A DNA stretch of 64,000 bases, taken from contig CANPUZ010000052.1 in NCBI GenBank assembly GCA_947579665.1, forward strand, positions 310,001 to 374,000, read 5' to 3'. Both the position numbers and the translations under genes were made by a program. How positions within the stretch are numbered: the stretch's first letter is position 1; every line of letters begins with the position of its first letter. This document shows, one piece after another, positions 47,301 to 58,685 of the stretch. Under the pieces are notes generated by a model that worked only from the letters and a program-made list of their open reading frames with translations, did no database searches and was not told where the DNA came from. Source of the stretch: Sympetrum striolatum (lineage: Eukaryota > Arthropoda > Insecta > Odonata > Libellulidae).

Positions 47301-47880
47301 TATTGTTCTGCATGATTTCTTCACTTGTAATGCTTTTTATTCTCTAGATGATTTTTATAATTGTCATTTCGTAATGTGATTTTGTATATTGCTCCTATAC
47401 AAAATATTGCGATATTGCGATTATTATTATTATTATTTATTGCGATACTTATGATTGATTCTTATGTTTATGATCTTTTTACAATGTCTTATACTTTATC
47501 ATGTAAGGTTAATGAGACAATTAAAGGTTAATATTATAAGAGTGCCAAACCAATATTCTTTTTCTTATAAAATTAATAACAAGCCCCTTCAAAGACTTTC
47601 CTATTGTAAGATATTTAGGTATTACTATGACATCTTACCTTCTGTGTTCATGTTGACAATATTTGTAATAAAGCATCCCAACATATCAGTTTTAAAAGTA
47701 GCGTATCTAGAGATATCACCAACCCAAAATTCATTTCTATCTTATATAAAACTTTGGTTTTTTTCATATTGGAGTACTGCGTACATTTCTGGTTTCCTTA
47801 TCAAGAGGTATTCACAATTAAGCTTGATAAATTGCAAAAGAGTCATCAGACTGAAGGAGACAGTTTATTTGCCTTAAATT
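47300..47880 (+). pseudogene. LINE fragment, copy 2 of a pair
   Basis: Longer partner of 43330-43745. A TTA microsatellite at 47420-47440 precedes the shared block GCGATACTTATGATTGATTC. The remains of the post-polymerase region (FFIFEYCVHFWFPYQEV in one frame, KLDKLQKSH at the end) support a LINE origin. All frames are broken. Confidence 0.55.
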
Positions 47881-48175
47881 CCTCAAAAAGTTAATTGATT
47901 ACACAATTGACTCTGATTACTTGTTCAGTTTGATTTCTTTCCATAATTCAATCAGCATTATTATTTAGATTCCTTATCAGTAGCTTGGATTATATTTATA
48001 CTTTTTTAATATGTATACTTCAATGTAATGTAATTATCATATCGCAAACAACTATTATGTATTTTATTCTACATAATGTAAACTTGTAATGTATCAAATA
48101 CCTTGTAAAAGGGTATTAGGGTGTAACAAGATGTATTGGAAAAATTTTTTTTGAAAATTAAAATACTCACACCCT

Positions 48176-48470
48176 CTATTTTTTTTCTATTTGTCTTTAT
48201 AAACTAATCCAATAAACATTGTTGCGATTGGATTATCGTGAACTGTGCCGACTTGATGCCAAACAATTTCGAAAAATTAAATTTGTACCAATAAGGGGGA
48301 CCCTAGGTTAATGGGTAATTAACTAACGGATTCTCATGAATCTTTCAGGGCACATTCATTGCTTTAGAATTGAGGACAAGTGTCTGGCCGTTTAACTCAA
48401 AGGGCTTTTGGTTATAAAATAATAGCAAACTGATTATCAGAGTTAGGCAACCATGCCATACACATATACT
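48176..48470 (-). repeat. Family B repeat, copy 2
   Basis: Reverse complement of copies at 44380 and 49858, with AGTTAGGCAACCATGCC at its right end and GCGATTGGATTATCGTGAAC at its left. Confidence 0.7.
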
Positions 48471-48539
48471 ACGAAATAGCTCTCAAATTAATAGGAATTT
48501 ATTTTCTTACATATTTTTGCTACTTCAAATACGCATTCC

Positions 48540-48665
48540 CTATTTTTTCTGTTATGTCTTTATTACTCGCCTAATAAATATTATTGAGATTGAGTTATGG
48601 TAACTTGTGCCGACTAAATGCCAAAGATGAGAAATTGAAATTTGTACTGATTTATTATGGAAGGA
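48540..48665 (-). repeat. Family B repeat, partial copy
   Basis: Only the last part is kept (ATTGAGTTATGGTAACTTGTGCC and ATGCCAAAGATGAGAAATTGAAATTTGTAC region), in the same orientation as copy 2. Confidence 0.5.
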
Positions 48666-49857
48666 TTCCAGAACTCATTGTTTACTTACTAAATAAAACA
48701 GCAATATTCCCAAATCATGTATATTTACGATCTAACGTGTAAAAAACATTACTCTTGAAATTTTCTTTTCAAAGTTCGCATTTTGCAGTCAGGATAAATC
48801 TTCCAGTGTTTTGTACGCAACGTAATAAAAATTGCTTTTGTTCCTCCTCAACCGTGATTAAACCATAAAAGTCTTGCATTTACTTGACTGCTCTTTCAAC
48901 TGTATTGTTCACTGTCCTCAGCATTGAAACCTTCTTTCTGGCTTCTTGAAATGAAGCATTATTTCATACAATTAAAATTCAGCAGTACAGTAATCATACA
49001 ATAAAGTATCACATAGAAAAGATCATTACATTGAGTTTAATTGCACATAGAATCATTAATTCTGGTCTTGCTAAGCAAAATGCTTTATTCAAATACATAG
49101 TAGGACATTCGAGGAGAAAACTGTCATCAATTTTGAGAAGATCGAATAATGACTTGCTTCTAAATGAAATGAAATTGTAGATGTTTTTCTCTTAAATAAA
49201 ACAAGAGAAAGTCAGTTAACAAAATTATGATATAAACAGAAAACTAAGGAAACAACTACTATATTCATTTACTTAACTTACCATACAATGAACTGCGTGT
49301 TAAGGAAGAACACAGTTGAACTTTGAAAATTTAAAAGAAAGCTATGGTAATATCTGTGAGCAGATTCTTATGCGAGGTCGAACCAGTAATACTTAGGCTT
49401 CATATTAAGGATTTGACAGTTAGCGCCCATACAAAAAAGGCTACCTATTCGTAAATGGTGCTAGAGGTTTTGACTAAGAGTTTTGCAAAAAATCTACGAC
49501 CAGCAATTTTCAGGAAAATTAGGTTGACTTCAATCCCCTGTATAAAATTAATGTGCAGGAATCAAAGTAATTTACTTGATAATAATAGTAATGGCTGCAT
49601 ATGGAATTTATTCAGCATTAACTAAACAAGGTATCAAAGTTCGCACAAACAAAATCCACTTTTGGATTTTTGGCAAGCTTTTTTCAATTCTAGCCCTCTG
49701 ACGAAGTTATATATATTATAATAAATATAAACTAAAATTAAAGAATGCTTGGAAGATGTCAAGATGTAATTTAAAAGCAAAAACATAAGTTATCAGAAAA
49801 AGAAATGGAAGAAAATTAATTCCGATTAACTACAGATCTATACAGCAATATGGGTGT
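48666..49857. other. No gene recognised
   Basis: AT-rich; no frame above 60 codons and no motif. Confidence 0.4.
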
Positions 49858-50170
49858 ATTGCGTGGTTGCCTAACTCCGATATTCAGTTGCTATTTTTTA
49901 TAAACAAAAGCCCATTGAGTTAAACCACAGACACCTGTCCACTATTTTTAATCAAAGAACGTGCCATGAAAGATTGGTGAGAATCCGTTTGTTAATTACC
50001 CATTAACCTGGTCCCCCACTTTGTTGGTACAAATTTTCATTTTTCGAAATTGTTTGGCATCAAGTCGGCATGGGTTACCATAATCCAATCGCAATAATAT
50101 TTATTGGGTAAGTTAATAAGACCAAATAGAAAGAAATTAGAGGAAATGCGTTTGAAAAAAAAAAAGACTG
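49858..50170 (+). repeat. Family B repeat, copy 3 (longest)
   Basis: Contains all family B blocks plus the extension GGGTTACCATAATCCAATCG and an A-rich end (50152-50166). Confidence 0.7.
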
Positions 50171-50334
50171 CTTTTATTGGTGCACCCTACTGCTGATGTA
50201 TTGATTAAATAAATTAAAAAAATTGATATCCCTACAACTTGATTGTGATTTCATTTCCTTCAACTCTCATTACGTGTGCATTATTCCCCTAAAAACCCCT
50301 AAAATTTTGAGGTAAATTTCAGGTTTTGGCCTAT

Positions 50335-51466
50335 GTTCAGCGTATAAGTCGACCCGAAAACTTCCCATGTTATGAAATGAAAAACTATGGTATCCATAAA
50401 TATATGATAGCTTAAGGAATATTTACCACATAAGATTAAGATGTTAGAATTATTTCTTTCAGCTGCCATGTAAACTTCTTGCCTCTGCTTTACTATTACA
50501 CAAGTTTCTTTCGTTGATATCACTTAGGATTTACAAATAGAAATGCTTTACCAAACAAACGCAATGGGCACGTTTTTAAATTCATCAATGGATCCATCGA
50601 TGGCATCGGAAATCCATCAAACCGTTTTAAAATTCATCGATGGATCCATCAAACTGTTATTTTATTCACTGATGGATTTACAATGCTTTCCACCGATGTC
50701 CATCGCTTCCATCGAGATTAATTCCCGGTGAAAAGCCGATGGTACTGATGACAGTAGCGGGTCATTCAAATGTCAATGTCAATAACCTCATAAAAAGCAA
50801 GTAAATGGCAACTTACAATGGGAAATATAATTTATTTATAATGCATCAATCGACGAACACAAAAGATTCAATGAATTACGTTGCAACAGAGTTTAAAGAA
50901 TTATGGAGATGGAACAAATTGTAAATGCAACAGTAGCCATCTTGTAAAACAGCAAATAAACCAGCGGGCTGTTCTTAAATTCATCAAGAATCTATAACTC
51001 ATCGAAGTAATCAGACAAACATCGATGCAATCCATCGCTCATCAGATTGCTGAATTTAAAAACGTGCCCAATGGTATTAAAAATTTATTTTAGAAATAAC
51101 AGTAATAAGGCATGTTAATATCAAGTCATGAGACTGCGCTAAGTGGAATCATAACGATCATGTAAACAAAAACAAACCATGATGCGCTTATTGATTTTCA
51201 TTCCTAAAAAGAAAACATGTAAATATGTTTAAAATTTTTGTAAAATAAAAATATGATATCTAAGTTAATTAGACTTGCCAAAATTAGTTTCAGTAAGAAA
51301 TAATTGTGGTGGGTTTGTGTACAACAAGCGTTAAGCAGGCAGTTTCACTTATTTACCACTCAGTGGTAAAGGGTTAAATTTTATGTTTGGCATATAAGTC
51401 CCTTCTTTTTGAGAATTTTTTACGCTTCAAAGGTCGACTTATATGCCGATATATACAGTAAATAAA
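50335..51466. mobile_element. Older pogo/Tigger-like MITE hosting another MITE
   Basis: The left end carries CAGCGTATAAGTCGACCC (50337 on). The right end, reversed, reads CTGTATATATCGGC then ATATAAGTCGACC near 51463-51435. The shared TATAAGTCGACC motif in inverted order suggests decayed TIRs. The interior is noncoding and contains the Harbinger-like insertion. Confidence 0.4.
50566..51069. mobile_element. Harbinger-like MITE, 504 bp
   Basis: Ends are perfect for 19 bp (GGGCACGTTTTTAAATTCA and its complement) and similar for a few more, flanked by AAT on both sides (50563-50565 and 51070-51072), a 3-bp duplication as in PIF/Harbinger elements. The subterminal regions hold many ATCGATGG/CCATCGAT motifs that could be transposase-binding sites. 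No coding capacity. Confidence 0.75.
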
Positions 51467-52535
51467 TTCATAAATGTGTTATATCCCCCATTATAAGATG
51501 CCATTTACTGGCTTTTTCTAAGGTTATGGAAATTAACATTTCTTCAATGGCCATTACATATCTACTGACATCTTCCCTTGCTTCTCCCTTTGCATTCCTT
51601 CCCGCAACTCTAACTTCCTTCACGTACCTTGTTTCCGACTTTCTCAAAGATCAATTTTCTATCCCAACACTTTTCAATTCTCTCTTATCCCTTCCCTTGA
51701 ACTTTATTCCCCAATTAATTCACTCCTTTCTTCCATGCATTTAAATTATTATTATATTTAATCTTTGTTTAATAGGTACTGAGATAAGAAGTTATTGACT
51801 CATTATAACGTTTTTCCACTTTATTTATAAATTTTGAAAAGAAAAATAATATTTTTACATTTTTTAATTTTTTTCCTCCAAAAACAAAAAGAATTAAAAA
51901 TTGTTGTAGAAAACTTCTACTCACTGTCACTTGAACCCTTTTAAATTCTTTTTCAAGCCTTAGAGTCAGTGTTTTAGTTCTACTAGTGAATCTCGGAACC
52001 CAAACAATTTCTGGAATTTTTGTCAAAGCACTGAACATTTACTTTTTACTGTTCAAATATGTTTGTACTAAAATTTGGATATCACGAATTCTCATAAAAA
52101 TTTTAACAGCACTTCCACTAATTTAATCTCTTTTCACTCCATTTGTCTTCAAATGTTTCCCATCTTGCTGAGTGTTACTGAGAGAAGTTAACAGACTGAG
52201 GTTTCGTAGACTTGTCTCGAGAATGCACGATTTTCCATTTAGTTTCCAATGACAATTTTACTGTCAATGTTGACGATATGTCAAGGCAATCTATATTCTA
52301 AAGGGCAGGAAAAAATAGCTACTTCGTGAAATTTTAGTACTACATAATTTATTGTACTACAAATTTACAATTTGCAGAGCAGTGCACGCATGGCTCACCA
52401 CTTACTATGGTAACGTTGAAGTAAGTTGGAAAGTGTGACCACGTTGTGTGAGTTGGAGATCTTCATGGTCGTTACTGCGCTTGAAGACTTTTGATATATT
52501 TTAAGATATCCTTAAGGTATCCTTAATCTTAAAAA
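51467..52535. other. No gene recognised
   Basis: AT-rich; frames at 51526-51744 and 51769-52038 have no motif. Confidence 0.4.
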
Positions 52536-52828
52536 TTCCTTGTCATCATTGTATTGCACCAAATAAAGAAACACAGCAAGTGTGCTGTTTGCCAGGCAGC
52601 ATTAATTCATCCGGATCACTCTCTTGCCATCCAGTAGCAAAGTTAACAAATCTGAAAAGTATGGGGGGTTTGGTTCATCGTAATGTAAACCTTCATACTT
52701 TCATCCTCAAAGAGGAGGAACAATTTGTAAAGCACTGTGACACAAATGTTGTGCATGAGTGCATAATTACAGAGTTACTTGAAGGTGATGAAGGGATAAA
52801 TTTCCCATGCACGGAAGTGAAATCATAG
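52536..52828 (+). pseudogene. P-type transposase C-terminal fragment
   Basis: Reads CHHCIAPNKETQQ, then LSCHPVAKLTNLKSMGGLVH and LHTFILKEEEQFVKHC. P-element/THAP9 transposases end with a CxxC pair, then LxxLKxRGGLxxPSxxVxxIxxxxExxFR, and this fragment follows that order. It lies far from, and in the opposite orientation to, the transposase at 1-1500, so it is a separate copy. No catalytic part remains. Confidence 0.5.
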
Positions 52829-53159
52829 CATATATAATAAAATATTATGTAACTATGAGGATTAGACAGCATGCAAAGTTTATAAATTTAAAGAAAGTGA
52901 ATCGAAAAGGAAAATTTCAAAACTGTCTAAAACTTAATGTTTGGTCAATAGATTTTTTATACCACTCTATCCTTTATGTTTGTATATTGTATAACCTAGC
53001 TTCACATTTCAGCCTCCCCAAGATGAAATGCAGTCCACGCCAGTCTTTAAAATTTAATACTTTTGAATTTATGTATGTTTCAACAATATTTGACCGTTTG
53101 CTCATTTCCTGAAGACTATTTCTGGGAACTTCGATTTTTTTCAGGAAATGTATATAAGA

Positions 53160-53257
53160 GGGTGGTCTGAAAAGCTTCCGACTCCAGAATTTTCAGACTT
53201 CTTCAGAAAATTTTCAGAAAACATGTCGAGAAATGTCAGAAACTTTTCAGACCACCC
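53160..53257. mobile_element. 98-bp MITE
   Basis: Perfect 15-bp terminal inverted repeats (GGGTGGTCTGAAAAG and complement). The interior is rich in TTTCAGA motifs. No clear target duplication was found. Confidence 0.55.
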
Positions 53258-53950
53258 ATGTACATACATCCATAGCTTCAGGGGCGTGGTTACAATCAAA
53301 TTGCACTGGCAATTATCAATTTTAATTTCCCCATTGAGATTCATTGGGCAAGCCAGATATTTTTAAATAAAGTGAAAGAAGGATGATGAAGGAAATAGGA
53401 TAAAGAAAAGCTAACTGGTTATGACAAGTATTTAGAGGAAATAGCGTACTGCGAGAGGCATTAGAAGGCTCAGTGGAAGGAATAAGAGAGGAAGAATAAA
53501 GATGGTGGATGAGGTGAAAATCATAGAGCGACTAAGGCTATGGACAGAGGGGAATGATGATTTTTCAATGAATCATTACACTTATGAATTCATGACTTGA
53601 TTATATTTTAATGTTTAAATTTTATTTACAGAACAATAATAGAAAGCCTATGACACAGTGATTCCTATACATCATTGGAAATTTATGTTAGTTAGTTCAG
53701 TGATTTATGGAACTTTTTCCATTCTGGAGACCTTCCACCGAGTCCAATGCCGCGTACTACTTACCTTAATAAGAGTTTTCGAAACAATGCTAGAGAGAAT
53801 AACCCGAAATAATTTAACAAATGACCACCACTCTATCATCAAATATATATATGACCATATCCCAAAATTAATCCAACACGTATACAACCCCAAAATATTC
53901 CATTATCAATAAATTCTATGGAATTAGGCCGGACTTCATGGAAAGCCATA
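53258..53950. other. No gene recognised
   Basis: A phrase AAGCCTATGACACAGTG near 53644 could be the KAYDTV box of a LINE, but the surrounding sequence does not support it. Confidence 0.3.
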
Positions 53951-53951
53951 A

Positions 53952-55936
53952 TAAGAAATTAGTAAAGCACTTCGCAATTTCCACAATATTATTTATTTAA
54001 AAAAAAGGTGAATCTTAATGCTATTAAAAATTTAGCAGCTGACTGTGAAGTGGCCCTTAAAAATGAAAGTAATATTACCAAAAGTGTATTTTCTAATGCC
54101 ATTTTTAAGTGGTACTCATCGTACGAGACCCCATTTGATCATTTCAACATTCCCTCAGTGAAACATTTTTTGAAAGTTAACAATCTGTTAGTAATTAAAG
54201 CAGATAAAGGTAAATGTACGGTTGTTTTGGATAGAGATGTGTATATTTCAAAGTGCTTAGAATTTATAAATGCTAACAATGTTTTGGAATTGTCGAAAGA
54301 CCCAACCCCTACCTATCAGAAATCTTTAAAAGATACTTTAAGTAAAGTGAAATCTGTGTTTAGCCCTCGAGAAAAATTCTTTCTTATATCAATGAATCCA
54401 CAACCTCCCTGATTGTATGGTCTTCCTAAGCTTCATAAGGATCTTATACCTATCCGTCCAGTGGTTTCCACAATATCGGCTCCTACACATAGACTTGCAG
54501 AAAAACTGAATATAGTGATCCGCAGTGTGACAAAATTTAAACCAAAATATGGTAGAGTAAGTTCTATTGATTTCTCGAAAGATATATCTTCTCTCCATTT
54601 TCCGAAAGGTGCTGTTTTAGTCTCTTTTGATGTCTCTAACTTATTCCCTCCATCCCGGTGTGTGAAACTCTAAAATGACTCAACTCCATGGTCAGACGAA
54701 GTGGGGCTATTGATGAGACGTTGGAGGATCTCATGAGTTTAGTCAATTTGTGTGTATCCCAGAACTATTTCCAATTTAATAATCGGTTCTTTGAGCAAAA
54801 GGAAGGATTAGCCATAGGATCGCTACTTTCACCCCTCCTGGCGGAGATATTCATGGACCATTTAGAAGAATAACTGTTTTCATCAGGGAATAGGTTAGTG
54901 AGAAACATAGTTTTCTGGAAGCGCTACGTGGATGATATCTTTTGTGTTTTGGATGGAACTGTCCCCCAAATTTCTTCTTTTTTAAACCTACTAAACTCTC
55001 TAAACCCGAGGATTCAGTTCACGCATGAATTGGAAACTGATGGTGTCCTAAATTTCTTACATCTTTCTATCCGCCTTAACAATGGCAAAGCTTCGTTGGA
55101 AATCTTTAGGAAGTGCACCTACACCGACCATGTGATCCCTTCGTATTCTTTTCATCACCATTCCCACAAACACACATCTTTCCATGCTTTAATCCACCAA
55201 ATGTCCCTCTCTCACCCCAAGCCTTTACAAAAGAGTTGAATACCATAAAAACTGTAGCCCATAACAATGGCTACTCCTGTGAATTTGTGGAGAAGTTATT
55301 GAAAAAGAAAACTAAGAAAATTGCTATCTCCTCCATCTTCCCTTTCCGTATCTGATGACCCCAAACCGAAATGGGTTCAACTCCCATTTCTAGGAAATAT
55401 ATATTCTACAAATTAGCCAACCTTCTTCCCAAGAAATTTAAAGCAGGGTTTTACAATCCTTCAAGTTTAAGGCACTCCTTATCGCAAACTAAGGACAAAA
55501 GGGACCCCTCTTCTCAGTCCGGGGTGTACGAATTGAGGTGCGATGATTGTCCGGCGATTTACCGCGGCCAGACTGGTCGTCCCATGAAGATAAGGGAGCA
55601 AGAGCACCTTACCGTCTCCAAAATCCAAACTCTTCACTGCCCACCTCCTGGAAAGCGGCCACAATAGTTTCTTTTCCGCAAAACTCGTACATCGTCATCG
55701 TCAAAGGAAAGAAGCTGGACGCTTTGGAAATAATAGAAATAACCAATCACACAATCTCACCAATGAGTACATCTTACACAACCCTTCCCCTCTCCTTACT
55801 CTCCCCTCAAAACTGCTTTGATGTATACATGTGTGTGATTTTCTGTACTCTCACCTGATGATGGCGTTAGCCAAAACCGGTCGTTTTTTAAATAAATAAT
55901 ATTGTGGAAATTACAAAGTGCTTTACTAATTTCTTA
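53952..55936 (+). mobile_element. Penelope-like element (endonuclease-bearing) with 53-bp inverted ends
   Basis: Flanked by inverted repeats at 53952-54004 and 55884-55936 that differ at about two positions. The interior encodes a reverse transcriptase followed by a GIY-YIG endonuclease, the domain order of Penelope/Poseidon-type elements. The coding region is broken by stops and frameshifts (separate entry). The 3' part ends in PDDG/NRS-like coding (CTGATGATGGCG, GCCAAAACCGG), a common Penelope tail feature. Confidence 0.82.
54008..55860 (+). pseudogene. Penelope-like reverse transcriptase plus GIY-YIG endonuclease
   Basis: N-terminal VIKADKGKCTVVLDRDVY (about 54195), then LYGLPKLHK, IRPVVSTISAPTHRLAE and VSFDVSNLFP. 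The polymerase site is FWKRYVDDIFCVLDG (about 54911-54955), with LNFLHLSI, HTSFHALIH and IKTVAHNNGYSCEFVEKLL after it. The linker KWVQLPFLGNI ... YKLANLLPKKFKAGF leads to the endonuclease SGVYELRCDDC / YRGQTGR / REQEH, then HLLESGHN. Breaks: TGA near 54410 where Arg is expected; a frameshift near 54648; TGA at 54676; TAA at 54871; further shifts near 55203, 55400 and 55615. The YIG motif reads YRG. The enzyme would have copied its RNA into DNA, but this copy is dead. All key blocks are still in order, so it is a fairly complete relic. Confidence 0.85.
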
Positions 55937-56136
55937 TTCGGTTTATGGTAGTTAAGTGAGGTTTTTTAAAGTTCCACCCCTAGGCGCCGTTTTTGCAGCT
56001 TTATCACAGTTTTTTTCCCACGACTCAAGCTCGGAGCTGATAAGGGACCTCGACTTATCAGCAGATATTAGCCTTTATCAATTGAGAGGTAAATAATGGC
56101 GTGAAGTACGATTTGAAAAGTTATAAAAAATTGCAT

Positions 56137-57022
56137 GTTTTGACCATTTTTGGAATGATGTCTGTGCTTGTGGGCACTCTAACGTATAAAATATTAGCCG
56201 TATCAATACCAAACTTCATTCATAGCACTTTGGTTGGTGTCGTTAGAGTTGATTAGTTTTTGGAGTAAATCGGTTAACCGGAAGTCGAGCTTTATTCTTC
56301 GAAGCAAATTTCCATTTTTGCAAACTATCTATATAAATACGATATTTAGGTATATTCTATTATGTATAAAAGTTTTAGAAAATGTAATTTACTATAACTT
56401 TTGTATTAAACATATTTTAGTATCACTGATTGTTTAGGAGTTATTCGTGAAATACTGATAAACCGGAAGTAGCTGATTATGTACTTTGTGGGCGCTCTAA
56501 GATGAAAACTATTGGTTGTATCAACAACAAATTTCATATGTAGTACTTTGGTTGGTGTCGTTAGAGTTGATTAGGTTTTGGAGTAAGTTTAACCGAAAGT
56601 TGAGGTTTACTTTTCGAAGCTCGTTTCTGTTTTTTGCAAAATATCTCCATTAATCTGATATAAAGGTATACACAATTACTTGTAAAAGTTTTAGAAAACG
56701 TAATTTACTATAACTTTTGTATGAAACATATTTTTGTATAACTGATTGTTTAGGAGTTATTCATGAGATACTGATAAACCAGAAGTTGCTGATTATGTAC
56801 TTCGTGGGCGCTCTGGGCGAAAGGCCAATTTCATCATTTTTCATTGAATTCGTACCGAAAAACATCCTTTATAATCTTTGTGGCATAAAAGATAATATGA
56901 TACAAATTAATCACTTATCTTTCAAGTTTATATTGAATATAGAGTTCGAAAATACAGTCTTAGATAAATATTTACATCTTATACATGGAGAAAGTCATGT
57001 GCTGGCCAGTCAGATTTTTTCT
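56137..57022 (+). repeat. Family C repeat, copy 3
   Basis: Two and a half modules of about 315 bp: CTCTAA- or CTCTGG-type starts at 56176, 56492 and 56810. Each is followed by AAACTATTAG or a related block, GGAAGTxGAGCTT-type and AAAGTTTTAGA blocks. The end GGAGAAAGTCATGTGCTGGC lies near 56989-57010. Confidence 0.75.
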
Positions 57023-57259
57023 TCTTGATTTCCATTAAAAAGTTTGGTTTCAGGGTATTTGTGTAATTATGATTTTGGTCATTCTAATATTTAACTCCGT
57101 ATTTGGCTTTTATGATATAAATTAAACATTGAATCTGTCATTAGGTTGCAGATCGCATATCCCAAGTGCAATAAATAAATGGCATAAACCTTTGAAAAAT
57201 ATGAAGTATGTCCTTTAGCTATCAAAATTTCTTCTAGAGGGATTACATAACCCCTATTA

Positions 57260-57600
57260 TTAAAGAAAATTAAATGGTTTAACCCTTAGTGGTGACCTTG
57301 TCCTAACTACCAATCCAATCAAGTTTTTAGGTGTATATCCTCACCTAAAGTTGTCAGCTCATACTGATTACTTTAGCCAAAAACTCTGTCTTTTACATGT
57401 TAGCTGTACTTAAACATTCCGTAAGCATTGAAGTTTTAAAAAAGGTGTACTATGCCCACTTCTATTCTCATGCTTTATATGGAATTGTCTTTTGTTCTCA
57501 ACCCTAATCAATAACATTTTTATAACAAAAAAAAGATAGGACATTGTGTAATGCCCCATATACAGCCCACTGTAGACCACTATTCATATAATTAGGAATT
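57260..57600 (+). pseudogene. LINE fragment (Jockey-like)
   Basis: Across frames: LSGDLVLTTNPIKFLGVY, LSQKLCLL, VLKKVYYAHFYSHALYGIVF. This is the KFLGVxLDxxLxW ... LxxVYxAHFxSHxxYGIxxW region after the polymerase core. Frameshifts near 57350 and 57410. Confidence 0.6.
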
Positions 57601-58322
57601 CTAACCATCGTTAACCATCGAGTACTCGCATCCCAAATTGTCAAGTCAGTACTCGCATTGAGTGGAATCGACATCTTCCAATAGGGTTAAATTGTCTCAA
57701 AATGTAGTGAATAAATGTTTAATTCATTAGTGATGATGTCATATTAATGGTTAACCTGGTTATTAAAATAAAATCAAATAAATATTTTCAAATAATTTTA
57801 ATATTCTGTAAAAATTCGATATCCTTGACGCCGAGTATATGGCTGATGAATTTGGAGTATTGCGTATAAAAAGAAAACTGTTTAAAAATAACATTTAACA
57901 TACTAAAGATAATTATTGATTATATGAAATTAATATAATATCTCTAAAAATTAAGGCGGAAACAAGGTCAAAAATGCAATATTTTACGTAAAGGTCTTTC
58001 CTCTACTTGGCACTACCGCTAAGGAAAATTTGTTTAAATAATTAAACTTCTGATTTGGCAAAACTGCATGACTGGTTCAGAAAATTCCAAAATTCAGCTG
58101 CTATGAGAAAGAAGAAGTAAAAAAGCACTAACAAAAAGATATGGATTTTAAAATTCACATGGGTTGATTTCATGCAAGTACTTGAGGGTTAAAACACTGT
58201 TGTTGTTGTTAAACATTACTGTATCCAAGGCAAAACACCTCCCTTTTTGAAAAAAATATAGATTATCACAACCACTTCACTCACTGAGTCGATGATCGGC
58301 ATACCCCTCATCAAAATGTAAA
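57600..58322. other. No gene recognised
   Basis: AT-rich flank of the pogo element. Confidence 0.4.
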
Positions 58323-58685
58323 TACAGTAAAAACTGTGAGAGGCGGAATCTGTCTGAGGCGGAAACTTGTGAAAGCTGGAAATATCGGAATTGCTTTGCA
58401 TAATGATCATATTTTTCTCAAGAAAGTCCCTCAGTAAGGCGGAACCTGTGAGACGCAGACGGAAAGATCAATGCCTTATTTTCGAACCGCAATAAGTAGA
58501 GTTTGAATCTGTGAAAGACCGAAAGAAAATTTTTTACTTGAAGAAATTATTTTGGGTTTTATGGTTTGAGTTACGATATGCTTACCGTTGATGCACCACT
58601 TCCGTTCCGGAGATGCTTTGTTTGAAATAATATTCTTTTCAGGAGGGCCATAGTTCTAAAAATTAATTAGCGAAAGTAATACTGA

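Noticed and set aside
53640..53690. A KAYDTV reverse-transcriptase box
   Set aside because: Only one short motif, with no other LINE block in frame on either side.
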